NCBI GenBank assembly: GCA_963746465.1 | Contig: CAVVAY010000004.1 | Coordinates: 62,001-126,000 of the forward strand | DNA length: 64,000 bases | Source of the DNA: CAVVAY01 sp963746465 | GTDB taxonomy: Bacteria; Actinomycetota; Actinomycetes; JACCUZ01 | Reading direction: 5' to 3' | Part shown: positions 1 through 8,288 of the stretch, piece after piece | How the letters are laid out: the number at the start of each line of letters is the position of its first letter | Position numbering within the stretch: position 1 is the first letter of the stretch | Notes under the pieces: generated by a model | Databases searched by the model: none | Told to the model about the DNA's origin: nothing | Seen by the model: only the letters and a program-made list of their open reading frames with translations | Program-made: the position numbers and the translations under genes

Positions 1-2634
1 CACTGCGGGCTGCGGCTCGCGGGCCCGCTGGCCGGTCGCCTCTGGCAGGTGTCGGTGCAGGCTGCCGAGCTGCTCGAGACCCGGCGCCTGATCATCGAGC
101 AGCTCCGCCGCGAGCCGGCCGCAGCACCAGCCGCTGCCGTCGTACCGTCCGTCGACCCGGCGTCCGTCGGGGCACCTCCACCCCCTGCCGCTGCGCCGGT
201 GCGCCAGCAGCCCGAGTGGTCCAAGCGCCGGGTGCAGAACGTGCTGCTCGCGCTGGGTGTCGGCCTGCTGGCCGTGGCGGCGATCATCTTCCTCGCAGTG
301 TCCTGGGGCCGGCTCGGCGTCGGCGGCCGGTCCGCCGTGATGGCCGGAGTCACCGCCCTGGCGGGGCTGGCCGCCGTCCGCACCCACCGCCGCGGCCTGG
401 TGTCGACCGCCGAGTGGCTCTCGCTACTCACCGTCGCTCTGGCGGTGCTGGACTGCTTCGGGGCCCGGGCGGCCGACCTGGCAGGCCTCGGGTCCACGTC
501 GGCCGCCGCCTACTGGTCCGGCGCCCTTGCCCTGGTCGCGGTACTCGCCGGCCTGCTCGCGATGGTCTTGCCCACCCGAAGCCTGCGCCTGGCTGCGGCG
601 GTGCTCGGCCTGCTGCCGGTCCCGCTGCTCTCGGTGCACCTCTCCTCGGGCATCGACCCGCAGCTCGCGCTGTTCGCCGTCGGGATGACCGCGCAGACGG
701 TGGCCGCGCTGGCCCTCGTCGCGGCCTGGCCGTTCGGGGCGGGCGCCAAGGACGCTCGCCTCGTCGTCGGCGCCGGCGGCGCCCTGTCGCTGATGGTGGC
801 CTCACTGGCGGCCGGCGGAGCGGCGTACGGCGAGGACGGCTCGCTGGTGGTCGGCGCCGCCCTCCTGCTGGTGCTGGCGGCCGTGCTCGCGGTGGCGGGC
901 AGCGTGCTTGACCGTCGGGCGGGCTACGCCGCAGCGGTGCCCGTCCTCGACGGTGCCGCCGTCGTGCTCCTGGTGGCCGCTGCCTGGGCGCCGGTGTTCG
1001 ACCTCGTCGCGGACCGCTGGCAGCCCGGGGTGTTCGCCGCGATCGGTGCAGCGCTGGTCGCTGCCGCCCGGCTGGTGCCGGTCCTGCGGCGTACCGCGGT
1101 CGCTCTGGTCGCCCTCGCTGCCGCCCTGCTCCCCGCGCTGGCCGCTGCCGAGCCGGTCGCCGACGCCGTCGAGGCGATGCTGCGGCCGCTGCACACGCCG
1201 TGGGCCTACCGGGTGGCCGATGTCGCCGTGGTCGCCGACCGGCCTGCCGTGTTCGAGCTGGCGACGGCCGGCGTCGCCTTGCTGCTGGGCGCCTGGGTGC
1301 TGCAGGCCCGCCTGCTCGCCGCCGCGGCCGTCCCGCTGCTGCTCGGCGCAGCAGCGCTCGCTCCGCCGGCGTTCGGGGCGGCGTACCCGCTGACGCTGGG
1401 CGTCTCGGTCGGGCTCGCCGCGGCCGCTCTGGTCGCCGGCGCCGTGCTCGACGCCCGCGGCCGGGTGGCCGTCGGCTGGGCGGCGCTCGGCTCGGCCGGT
1501 GGGCTGCTGGTCCTCACCACGGCCTGGTCGCTGGCGGCGGACCGCGCGACGCTGGCCGTGCTGCCCGCGGTGGCGCTCGTGCTGCTCGCCGGCGCTGCGG
1601 TGTCCCGGGCGTCGGAGGCGCTGCGCCCGTGGCGGGTGGGCCTGGTGGTCTCGGCCCTGCTGCTCGGGGTGGCCGAGGCGGCGGCCCTGCTGCGGTACGA
1701 CGGCGCCGGCTGGCCGGCGGTGTGGTCGCTCGCGCTGAGCCTGCTGGTGGTGGTGGCCGCAGCCGTGGCGGCAAGCGTGGCGCTGCGCACCGCGGTCGAG
1801 GACCCGTTCTGGGCGCCGCTGCACTCGGCGGCCGTTGTGGTCGCGGGAGGGGCGCTGGTCGCCGACGCCGCAGCCCTCGCCAGGTTCTCCGACGTGGCGG
1901 CCGCCGGCTGCGGGCTGGCCGCCGCCGGTGTCGCCGGCGCCCTGCTCGCCCTGACCGGGGCGCCGGTGCCGCTGCGCCGGCCGGTGCGCGGCGTCCTGCA
2001 GGTGGTCGCCGGACTGGCGGCGGTGCCGGCTCTGGCACTCGCCGCGCTGGACGGCGAGCGGCTCTGGGTCGCCCTGCTCCTGGCCGGGCTCGGGGTTGCG
2101 GTGGTCGCCACGACGCCGTCCCGGCACCAGCTGGGCTGGGTCGCGGGCGTGGTGCTGGCGGCCAGCAGCTGGGTGCGGCTGGCGATGGCCGAGGTCGACG
2201 CGCCGGAGGCGTACACCGCGCCCGGCGGCGTGGCGCTGCTGGTCCTCGGAGCGCTGCGGCGCCGGCGTGACCCGGCGTACGGGTCCTGGCAGGCCTACGG
2301 CAGCGGGCTCAGCCTGGTGCTGCTCCCCAGCCTGCTACGCGCTGTCACCGACTCGGGCGACCTGCGCCCGTTCCTGCTGGCACTCACCGCCGCCGCGGTC
2401 CTGGCGGCCGGCGCAGCCCGTCGTCTGCAGGCGCCGCTGGTTCTCGGCGGGGTCACGCTCGGTGTCGACGCGCTGGTGCAGCTCGCGCCGTATCTCGCGG
2501 CGGCGTACGACGTGGTGCCACGCTGGGTGACGATCGGCCTGCTCGGCCTTGCGCTGGTGGGTGCCGGCGCGACGTACGAGCAGCGGGTCCGGGACCTGCG
2601 CCGGGTCGGTCGGCACGTCGCGCGACTGGGCTGA
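1..2634 (+). CDS. Large polytopic membrane protein, SCO7613-like, 5' end cut by window
   Basis: The reading frame is open from base 1, so the gene begins upstream; 877 residues are visible. The first residues (HCGLRLAGPLAGRLWQV) look like the end of an N-terminal zinc-ribbon of the CGLxL type, followed by a short helical segment (ETRRLIIEQL), an Ala/Pro linker, and then some 20 or more hydrophobic segments to the C terminus. This architecture matches large actinobacterial membrane proteins of the SCO7613 type, whose function is not known. A GTG at 49 could be called as a start, but the Cys-Gly motif before it argues that it is internal. The family call is by architecture and memory of the family, not by alignment. 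Confidence 0.75.
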   Translation, partial: HCGLRLAGPLAGRLWQVSVQAAELLETRRLIIEQLRREPAAAPAAAVVPSVDPASVGAPPPPAAAPVRQQPEWSKRRVQNVLLALGVGLLAVAAIIFLAVSWGRLGVGGRSAVMAGVTALAGLAAVRTHRRGLVSTAEWLSLLTVALAVLDCFGARAADLAGLGSTSAAAYWSGALALVAVLAGLLAMVLPTRSLRLAAAVLGLLPVPLLSVHLSSGIDPQLALFAVGMTAQTVAALALVAAWPFGAGAKDARLVVGAGGALSLMVASLAAGGAAYGEDGSLVVGAALLLVLAAVLAVAGSVLDRRAGYAAAVPVLDGAAVVLLVAAAWAPVFDLVADRWQPGVFAAIGAALVAAARLVPVLRRTAVALVALAAALLPALAAAEPVADAVEAMLRPLHTPWAYRVADVAVVADRPAVFELATAGVALLLGAWVLQARLLAAAAVPLLLGAAALAPPAFGAAYPLTLGVSVGLAAAALVAGAVLDARGRVAVGWAALGSAGGLLVLTTAWSLAADRATLAVLPAVALVLLAGAAVSRASEALRPWRVGLVVSALLLGVAEAAALLRYDGAGWPAVWSLALSLLVVVAAAVAASVALRTAVEDPFWAPLHSAAVVVAGGALVADAAALARFSDVAAAGCGLAAAGVAGALLALTGAPVPLRRPVRGVLQVVAGLAAVPALALAALDGERLWVALLLAGLGVAVVATTPSRHQLGWVAGVVLAASSWVRLAMAEVDAPEAYTAPGGVALLVLGALRRRRDPAYGSWQAYGSGLSLVLLPSLLRAVTDSGDLRPFLLALTAAAVLAAGAARRLQAPLVLGGVTLGVDALVQLAPYLAAAYDVVPRWVTIGLLGLALVGAGATYEQRVRDLRRVGRHVARLG

Positions 2635-2692
2635 CCGGCGAAACGCCTGCGCCGAGCCGCAGCGTCTACCCGCGATGTGCCACGATGCGGCT

Positions 2693-3367
2693 ATGACCCG
2701 AGTGCTCCTGGCCGAAGACGACCAGGCGATCTCCGAACCGCTCGCGCGCGCGCTGCGCCGCGAGGGTTACGAGGTCGAGGTCTGCGAGGACGGCCCGGGT
2801 GCGCTCGAGTCGGCGACCGGCGGCGTGCCGGTCGACCTGGTGGTGCTCGACATCGGGCTGCCGGGCATGGACGGCCTCGAGGTCTGCCGGCGGCTGCGCG
2901 GGGAGGGCAGCGGGGTCCCGGTGCTGGTGCTGACCGCCCGCACCGACGAGGTCGACACCGTCGTGGGCCTGGACGCCGGGGCCGACGACTACGTGACCAA
3001 GCCGTTCCGGCTGGCCGAGCTGCTGGCCCGGGTCCGCGCGCTGCTGCGCCGCGGCGGCATCGAGGTCACGCAGGGCGTGCACGGGGTGCGGATCGACGTC
3101 GAGTCCCACCGCGCCTGGATCGACGAGCGCGAGCTGTCGCTGACCGCCAAGGAGTTCGACCTCCTGCGGGTGCTGCTGCGCGAGAACGGGAAGGTCGTGA
3201 CCCGCGAGCAGCTGATGCGCGAGGTGTGGGACACGGCGTGGTGGGGGTCGACGAAGACGCTGGACATGCACGTCTCCTGGCTTCGCAAGAAGCTCGGCGA
3301 CGACGCCGCCAACCCCCGCTTCATCACCACGGTGAGAGGTGTGGGGTTCCGCTTCGAGCGCGAGTGA
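2693..3367 (+). CDS. OmpR/PhoB-family response regulator
   Basis: This is a 224-residue two-component response regulator. The N-terminal receiver domain (about 1-120) has the acidic pair in LLAEDD, the phospho-acceptor Asp at residue 53 (VLDIGLPGMD) and the conserved Lys at 103 (YVTKPF). The C-terminal part is a winged-helix DNA-binding domain with the typical KEFDLL and TTVRGVGFRF stretches. I chose the ATG at 2693 because the receiver fold begins there; upstream codons in the frame are not domain sequence. The histidine kinase starts 28 nt downstream, so the two form one operon. The target genes are not evident. Confidence 0.95.
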   Translation: MTRVLLAEDDQAISEPLARALRREGYEVEVCEDGPGALESATGGVPVDLVVLDIGLPGMDGLEVCRRLRGEGSGVPVLVLTARTDEVDTVVGLDAGADDYVTKPFRLAELLARVRALLRRGGIEVTQGVHGVRIDVESHRAWIDERELSLTAKEFDLLRVLLRENGKVVTREQLMREVWDTAWWGSTKTLDMHVSWLRKKLGDDAANPRFITTVRGVGFRFERE

Positions 3368-3395
3368 CCGGGCCGCGCGTGGTGGAGGTCCGGCC

Positions 3396-4379
3396 ATGAG
3401 GACCCGGGTCCTGGCATCGACCTTGGCGGTCGCCGTGGTCGCGATCGTCCTGGTCGGCACGCCGCTCGCAGTCCTGGCGCTGACCAGCGACGCGCCCGAC
3501 ACCAGCACCGTGGTCATCCTCGGGTTGGCGGGCTCGGTGCTCGCCCTGGCCGCGGCCACCGGGATGGGTGTGCTGCAGGCGAAGGTGCTGCGCGCCCCGC
3601 TGGCCGGTCTGCAGCGGCGGGCCGAGACGCTCGGGTCGGGCCAGAAGCGTGAGCAGCTGCGATCTTCCGGCATCGCCGAGGTCGACCGGGTGGCCGAGCT
3701 CCTCGAGCGCAGCGCCGACCGGGTCGACCGGCTGATCGCGGCCGAGCGGCAGTTCGCCAGCGACGCCTCGCACCAGCTGCGCACCCCGCTCACGGCGCTC
3801 TCGATGCGGCTCGAGGAGATCCTGCAGGCCGAGGACCAGCAGACCGTGCGGGAGGAGGCCGGCAGCGCGCTGGCCCAGGTCGAGCGGCTGGCCACGGTCG
3901 TCGAGCACCTGCTGGAGAACGTCCGGGACAACAACCTGCGGGCCGGGCCGGTGCCGCTGGACGACGTGGTGCTCCAGCAGGTCGTGGAGTGGGAGCCGGC
4001 GTTCGCGGCCCGGCAGCGCATCGTCAAGGCGACCGGCACCCGCGGCCTGGTGGCCCTGGCCACGCCGAACGGGCTGTCGCAGGTGCTGGCGACCCTGCTG
4101 GAGAACAGCCTGATCCACGGCGACGGGATGGTCACCGTCTCGACCCGGTCGACCGGCATCTCGCTGGTCGTCGAGGTGACCGACGAAGGCGCGGGGGTGC
4201 CGGCCGAGCTGGGTGCGCGGATCTTCGAGCGGTCGGTCAGCGGGCGAAAGGGCACCGGGCTCGGCCTCGCGGTGGCCCGGGAGCTGGCCGAGGCCGACGG
4301 CGGCCGGCTCGAGCTGGTCCAGCAGAAGCCGGCGATGTTCGCGCTGTTCCTCAGTGCGGCGGGGGCCGGTCCGCGCTGA
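3396..4379 (+). CDS. Sensor histidine kinase
   Basis: This 327-residue kinase is the likely partner of the preceding response regulator. Two N-terminal hydrophobic segments (about 5-30 and 38-60) leave only a very short external loop, so it probably senses within the membrane or cytoplasm rather than with a large extracellular domain. A HAMP-like linker follows, then the dimerisation box with phospho-acceptor His126 (ASDASHQLRTPL), the N box (LLENSLIHG, about 235) and the G boxes (DEGAGV, GTGLGL). A GGAGG ribosome site precedes the ATG at 3396. The last 29 nt overlap the convergent GtrA-like gene. Confidence 0.95.
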   Translation: MRTRVLASTLAVAVVAIVLVGTPLAVLALTSDAPDTSTVVILGLAGSVLALAAATGMGVLQAKVLRAPLAGLQRRAETLGSGQKREQLRSSGIAEVDRVAELLERSADRVDRLIAAERQFASDASHQLRTPLTALSMRLEEILQAEDQQTVREEAGSALAQVERLATVVEHLLENVRDNNLRAGPVPLDDVVLQQVVEWEPAFAARQRIVKATGTRGLVALATPNGLSQVLATLLENSLIHGDGMVTVSTRSTGISLVVEVTDEGAGVPAELGARIFERSVSGRKGTGLGLAVARELAEADGGRLELVQQKPAMFALFLSAAGAGPR

Positions 4380-4824
4380 CCGTCTCGGCGTCCTTGACAG
4401 CTGGGAAGACCCAGCGGCGGTAGGACCAGAACCGGAACGCCGCGCCCAGCCCGAGGCCGATCACGTTGGCGGCGATGTTGTCGGCCAGCGTGCTGGTGAA
4501 GTCCAGGGCGTAGTGCGAGATCGCCAGGCAGGCCAGCGCGATCAGCAGGCCCACCCCGTTCAGCAGGAAGAACAGCCCGTACTCACGGGCCAGGCCGGAT
4601 CGGCTCCGCCGGCGGAACGTCCAGGTCCGGTTGCCGGCGTACGCGACCGTGGTCGCTGCCAGGGTGGAGATCGTCTTCGACGTCAGCGGCTTGTCGGTGG
4701 CGTGCAGGAGCAGGTTGAAGACACCGATGTCGACCAGGAACGCGACCCCGCCGACCACGCCGAACTTCATCAGCTCGCGGACCAGGTGGCCCAGCCGGTA
4801 GTACGCGGCGAGCAGCGCCCTCAC
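4351..4824 (-). CDS. GtrA-like membrane protein
   Basis: This 157-residue protein has four hydrophobic helices and the typical GtrA features: an N-terminal KFGVVGGVAFLVDIGVFNLL segment and an aromatic/basic stretch (YAGNRTWTFRR) between helices 2 and 3, plus RFWSYRRWVFP near the end. GtrA proteins are thought to help move polyprenyl-phosphate-linked sugars across the membrane for surface glycan decoration. It starts with GTG and its 3' end overlaps the convergent kinase gene by 29 nt. The specific lipid-linked sugar cannot be told from sequence, though many surface-polymer genes lie in this window. Confidence 0.88.
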   Translation of the reverse strand: MRALLAAYYRLGHLVRELMKFGVVGGVAFLVDIGVFNLLLHATDKPLTSKTISTLAATTVAYAGNRTWTFRRRSRSGLAREYGLFFLLNGVGLLIALACLAISHYALDFTSTLADNIAANVIGLGLGAAFRFWSYRRWVFPAVKDAETVSADRPPPH

Positions 4825-4968
4825 GGGCAGGTCAGCGGAGCAGCGGTCACGCCGCGGAGCCTAACGGCCGGGCCCGCGCAGGGCCGCGGACGTGGCACCA
4901 TGTCCGGCGTACGACGTGACAGGCGGGCGCGGACGCGCAGCCTTGATGACACACCGTCAGGAGACCCC

Positions 4969-6126
4969 GTGAGCGCCACCCACCTCAGCGACGAGCTCGA
5001 GTCGCTGCGCAAGACCGTCGAGGAGTTCGCCCAGGAGGTCGTGGCCCCGACCATCGCCGACCTCTACGAGCGCAACGAGTTCCCCTACGACATCGTGCGC
5101 CAGATGGGTGAGATGGGGCTCTTCGGCCTGCCCTTCCCGGAGGAGTACGGCGGCATGGGCGGCGACTACTTCGCGCTCTGCGTCGCCCTCGAGGAGCTGG
5201 CCCGGGTGGACTCGTCGGTGGCGATCACCCTGGAGGCCGGGGTGTCGCTCGGTGCGATGCCGGTCTTCCGGTTCGGCACCGAGGAGCAGAAGCGCGAGTG
5301 GCTGCCGCGGCTGTGCTCGGGCTCGATGATCGGTGCGTTCGGGCTCACCGAGCCGGGCGCCGGGTCGGACGCCGGCGGCACGACGACCACGGCCAAGCTG
5401 TCCGCCGACGGCAGCGAGTGGGTGATCAACGGCACCAAGGCCTTCATCACCAACTCGGGCACCGACGTCACCGGGCTGGTCACGGTCACGGCCGTCACCG
5501 GGACGACCGAGACCGGCAAGAAGGAGATCTCCGCGATCATCGTGCCCTCGGGGACGCCGGGGTTCACCGTCTCGAAGAAGTACTCCAAGGTCGGCTGGAA
5601 CGCCTCGGACACCCGTGAGCTGTCGTTCGCCGACTGCCGGGTGCCCGCCGCGAACCTGCTCGGCGAGCAGGGCCGGGGCTACGCGCAGTTCCTGTCGATC
5701 CTGGACGAGGGGCGGATCGCGATCGCCGCGCTGGGCGTCGGGCTGGCGCAGGGCTGCGTCGACGAGTCGGTGAAGTACGCCAAGCAGCGGCACGCGTTCG
5801 GCCGGCCGATCGGCTCCAACCAGGCGATCCAGTTCAAGGTCGCCGACATGGAGGTGCGGGCGCACACCGCGCGGCTCGCGTACTACGACGCCGCCGCCCG
5901 GATGCTGCGCGGCGAGCCGTTCAAGAAGCAGGCGGCCATCGCCAAGCTGTACTCCTCGGAGATCGCCGTCACCAACGCCCGTGAGGCGACCCAGGTGCAC
6001 GGCGGCTACGGGTTCATGAACGAGTTCCCGGTGGCCCGGATGTGGCGCGACTCGAAGATCCTGGAGATCGGCGAGGGCACCTCCGAGGTGCAGCGGATGC
6101 TGATCGCCCGCGAGCTCGGCCTGTAG
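4969..6126 (+). CDS. Acyl-CoA dehydrogenase
   Basis: This 385-residue flavoenzyme belongs to the acyl-CoA dehydrogenase family, which introduces the alpha-beta double bond in acyl-CoA thioesters. The N-terminal helical part carries PEEYGGMGGDY, the middle beta domain has the LTEPGAGSDAGG substrate/FAD loop and GTKAFITNS, and the C-terminal part has QVHGGYGFMNE and GEGTSEVQR, where the Glu of GEGT is at the usual position of the catalytic base. I chose the GTG at 4969, which has AGGAG five bases before it; the frame stays open far upstream but that sequence is antisense to the GtrA gene. The acyl chain specificity is unknown. Confidence 0.95.
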   Translation: MSATHLSDELESLRKTVEEFAQEVVAPTIADLYERNEFPYDIVRQMGEMGLFGLPFPEEYGGMGGDYFALCVALEELARVDSSVAITLEAGVSLGAMPVFRFGTEEQKREWLPRLCSGSMIGAFGLTEPGAGSDAGGTTTTAKLSADGSEWVINGTKAFITNSGTDVTGLVTVTAVTGTTETGKKEISAIIVPSGTPGFTVSKKYSKVGWNASDTRELSFADCRVPAANLLGEQGRGYAQFLSILDEGRIAIAALGVGLAQGCVDESVKYAKQRHAFGRPIGSNQAIQFKVADMEVRAHTARLAYYDAAARMLRGEPFKKQAAIAKLYSSEIAVTNAREATQVHGGYGFMNEFPVARMWRDSKILEIGEGTSEVQRMLIARELGL

Positions 6127-6137
6127 CCGCAGCAGAG

Positions 6138-6197
6138 CGCCGTGATCATGAAGGTTCCACCCCGCACTTGGGGGGACGAAGCCTCATGATCACGGCG
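6138..6197. repeat. 14-bp perfect inverted repeat, hairpin between acyl-CoA dehydrogenase and purK
   Basis: Arms CGCCGTGATCATGA (6138-6151) and its exact complement (6184-6197) enclose 32 bases that hold a further C-run/G-run stem. It lies 11 bases after the dehydrogenase stop. It could act as a terminator or be a REP-like intergenic element; no T-run follows. Confidence 0.8.
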
Positions 6198-6230
6198 TGA
6201 GGGCGGCAGGAGTGAGGGGAACGCGGTCGT

Positions 6231-6236
6231 TAGGGT
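6231..6236 (+). promoter_or_regulatory. Candidate -10 element for purK (leaderless)
   Basis: TAGGGT lies 7 bases before the GTG of purK, the spacing expected if transcription starts at the start codon. No ribosome site is seen between them. Confidence 0.5.
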
Positions 6237-6243
6237 TGCCGCC

Positions 6244-7374
6244 GTGGGGTTCCCGGTGGTGGGTGTCGTGGGCGGCGGACAGCTCGCCCGGATGATGGCG
6301 GCTCCCGCGATCGGGCTCGGCATCACGTTGCGGGTGCTGGCCCGCGACCCGCAGGACAGCGCCGCGCTGGTCGTCCCGGGCACCGAGGTCGGCGACGAGG
6401 ACGACCTCGAGGCCCTGCGCGCCTTCGCCGCCGGCTGCGACGTGCTGACCTTCGACCACGAGCACGTCCCCACCGAGCACCTGCGCACCCTCGCGGCCGA
6501 GGGCGTGGTGGTCCGCCCCGGCCCGGACGCCCTGGTGCACGCCCAGGACAAGGTCGTCATGCGCCGGCGGCTCACCGAGCTCGGCGTCCCCTGCCCGCGA
6601 TGGGCGGTCGTGTCGTCGGTCGAGCAGCTCGCGACGTTCGCCGACGAGGTCGGCCGGCCGGTGGTCCTCAAGACCCCCCGGGGCGGGTACGACGGCAAGG
6701 GTGTCCGGCTGGTCGACGACCCGGCCGAGGCCGCGGACTGGTTCCTGGCGGGCGACCCGCTGCTCGCGGAGGAGCGGGTCGCGTTCACCCGGGAGCTCGC
6801 CGTGCTGGTGGCCCGCAGCCCGCACGGGCAGGCAGCGGTGTGGCCGGTCGTCGAGACCGTGCAGGTCGACGGCGTCTGCCGCGAGGTCATCGCCCCCGCC
6901 CCGGTCGAGGAGGACCACGCGCTCGCGGCCCAGCAGGCGGCGCTGCGCATCGCCGAGGGACTCGGGGTCACCGGCGTGATGGCGGTCGAGATGTTCGACA
7001 CCCCGGCCGGTGTGCTCGTCAACGAGCTTGCGATGCGCCCGCACAACAGCGGCCACTGGACCATCGAGGGTGCACGCACCAGCCAGTTCGAGCAGCACCT
7101 TCGAGCCGTCCTGGACCTGCCGCTCGGGGACACCCGGATGACTGCGCCGCACGTGGTGATGGCCAACGTGCTCGGCGGCGAGATCGGAGACATGTACGAC
7201 GGCTATCTGCACTGCTTCGCCCACGACCCCGGCGTGCGCATCCACATGTACGGGAAGCAGGTACGCCCAGGGCGAAAGGTGGGTCACGTGACGACGACGG
7301 GCGACGATGCTGACGACGTACGCGACCGCGCCACGCACGCTGCCGCCTTCCTCCGAGGAGACATCAATGAGTGA
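6244..7374 (+). CDS. purK: 5-(carboxyamino)imidazole ribonucleotide synthase PurK
   Basis: This 376-residue ATP-grasp enzyme converts aminoimidazole ribonucleotide, bicarbonate and ATP to N5-CAIR in de novo purine synthesis. The start shows the family glycine-rich loop (VGVVGGGQLARMM), then FDHEHVP, the ATP-grasp segment KTPRGGYDGKGVRLV (about 140-155), and the C-terminal MRPHNSGHWTIEG signature. The GTG at 6244 follows a TAGGGT hexamer by 7 bases, which suggests a leaderless message. Its last codons overlap the purE start by 8 bases, so PurK and PurE are translationally coupled and act in successive steps. Confidence 0.97.
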   Translation: MGFPVVGVVGGGQLARMMAAPAIGLGITLRVLARDPQDSAALVVPGTEVGDEDDLEALRAFAAGCDVLTFDHEHVPTEHLRTLAAEGVVVRPGPDALVHAQDKVVMRRRLTELGVPCPRWAVVSSVEQLATFADEVGRPVVLKTPRGGYDGKGVRLVDDPAEAADWFLAGDPLLAEERVAFTRELAVLVARSPHGQAAVWPVVETVQVDGVCREVIAPAPVEEDHALAAQQAALRIAEGLGVTGVMAVEMFDTPAGVLVNELAMRPHNSGHWTIEGARTSQFEQHLRAVLDLPLGDTRMTAPHVVMANVLGGEIGDMYDGYLHCFAHDPGVRIHMYGKQVRPGRKVGHVTTTGDDADDVRDRATHAAAFLRGDINE

Positions 7375-7894
7375 GAACGCACCTGTCGTCGGCATCGTGA
7401 TGGGCAGCGACTCGGACTGGCGGATCATGGAGGGCGCCGCGAAGGCGCTTGAGGAGTTCGACGTCGCGCACGAGGTCGATGTCGTCTCCGCGCACCGGAT
7501 GCCGCGCGAGATGCTGACCTACGGCGAGCAGGCGGCGGGGCGCGGGCTGAAGGTCCTCGTCGCCGGCGCCGGGGGAGCGGCGCACCTGCCGGGCATGCTC
7601 GCCAGCGTCACCCCGCTGCCGGTCATCGGCGTACCCGTGCCGCTTGAGCACCTCGACGGCATGGACTCCCTGCTGTCCATCGTGCAGATGCCGGCCGGCG
7701 TACCAGTGGCCACGGTGTCGGTCGGTGGGGCGCGCAACGCCGGGTTGCTGGCGGTGCGCATCCTGGCGGCGTCCGACCCGGGGCTGCAGGAGCGGATGGT
7801 CGCCTTCCAGGAGGACCTGGCGAAGACCGCGCGGGCCAAGGGTGACGCCCTGCGCCGGCACCGCACCGGCTCCGGTGTGGGCTTCGGAGTCTGA
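7367..7894 (+). CDS. purE: N5-carboxyaminoimidazole ribonucleotide mutase PurE
   Basis: This 175-residue class I PurE rearranges N5-CAIR to CAIR, directly after PurK in purine synthesis. The motifs GIVMGSDSDW (residues about 9-18), VSAHRMP with the catalytic His, and AGAGGAAHLPGMLAS are all present, and the length is normal for the family. The ATG at 7367 lies inside the end of purK and has GAGGAG seven bases before it. Upstream codons in the frame belong to the purK coding sequence read in another frame. Confidence 0.98.
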   Translation: MSENAPVVGIVMGSDSDWRIMEGAAKALEEFDVAHEVDVVSAHRMPREMLTYGEQAAGRGLKVLVAGAGGAAHLPGMLASVTPLPVIGVPVPLEHLDGMDSLLSIVQMPAGVPVATVSVGGARNAGLLAVRILAASDPGLQERMVAFQEDLAKTARAKGDALRRHRTGSGVGFGV

Positions 7895-7895
7895 G

Positions 7896-8288
7896 CTAGC
7901 GGCCCCACTCGATGGCCGGGCAGCGGTCCATCACCATCAGCAGGCCCGCAGCCCGCACCCGCTCGGCGGCGAGCTCGTCGATCACGCCGAGCTGGAACCA
8001 CACGGCCTTCGCACCGATCGCCACGGCCTGGTCGGCGATGTCACCGGCCAGCGCGGAGTTCACGAAGACGTCGACCACGTCGACCGGGTGCGGGATGTCC
8101 GCCAGAGCGGCGTAGGCGGTCTCGCCGAAGACGTCCTGCGGCTGGCGGTGCACCGGCACGACCCGCTTGCCCTGCTGCTGCAGGAAGCGGGCGACGCCGT
8201 ACGCCGCCCGGGCCGGGTTCTCGCGCAGCCCGACGACCGCCCAGGTCTGCAGCGCCAGGACCTCCCGGACGGTGGTCTGCTCGGTCAC
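7896..8288 (-). CDS. CoA-binding domain protein
   Basis: This 130-residue protein is a single Rossmann-type CoA-binding domain (YccU/CoA_binding_2 type). It shows TWAVVGLRENPARAAYGVA near the start, VPVHRQPQDVFGE, VDVVDVFVN, and the FQLGVIDELAAERVRAAGL segment followed by a DRCPAIEW ending that is typical of the family. Its biochemical role is not settled. The GTG start at 8288 overlaps the stop of the broken ugd gene in a GTGA arrangement, so it would normally be translated from the same message. It converges with purE, with one base between their stops. Confidence 0.9.
   Translation of the reverse strand: MTEQTTVREVLALQTWAVVGLRENPARAAYGVARFLQQQGKRVVPVHRQPQDVFGETAYAALADIPHPVDVVDVFVNSALAGDIADQAVAIGAKAVWFQLGVIDELAAERVRAAGLLMVMDRCPAIEWGR

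Noticed and set aside
802..2127. A 441-codon minus-strand open frame opposite the first membrane protein
   Set aside because: Composition is Gln/Arg/Gly/His-rich shadow sequence without domains.
4213..4968. N-terminal extension of the acyl-CoA dehydrogenase frame
   Set aside because: The extra 252 residues are antisense to the GtrA-like gene, and the enzyme fold begins at the GTG at 4969, which has a ribosome site.
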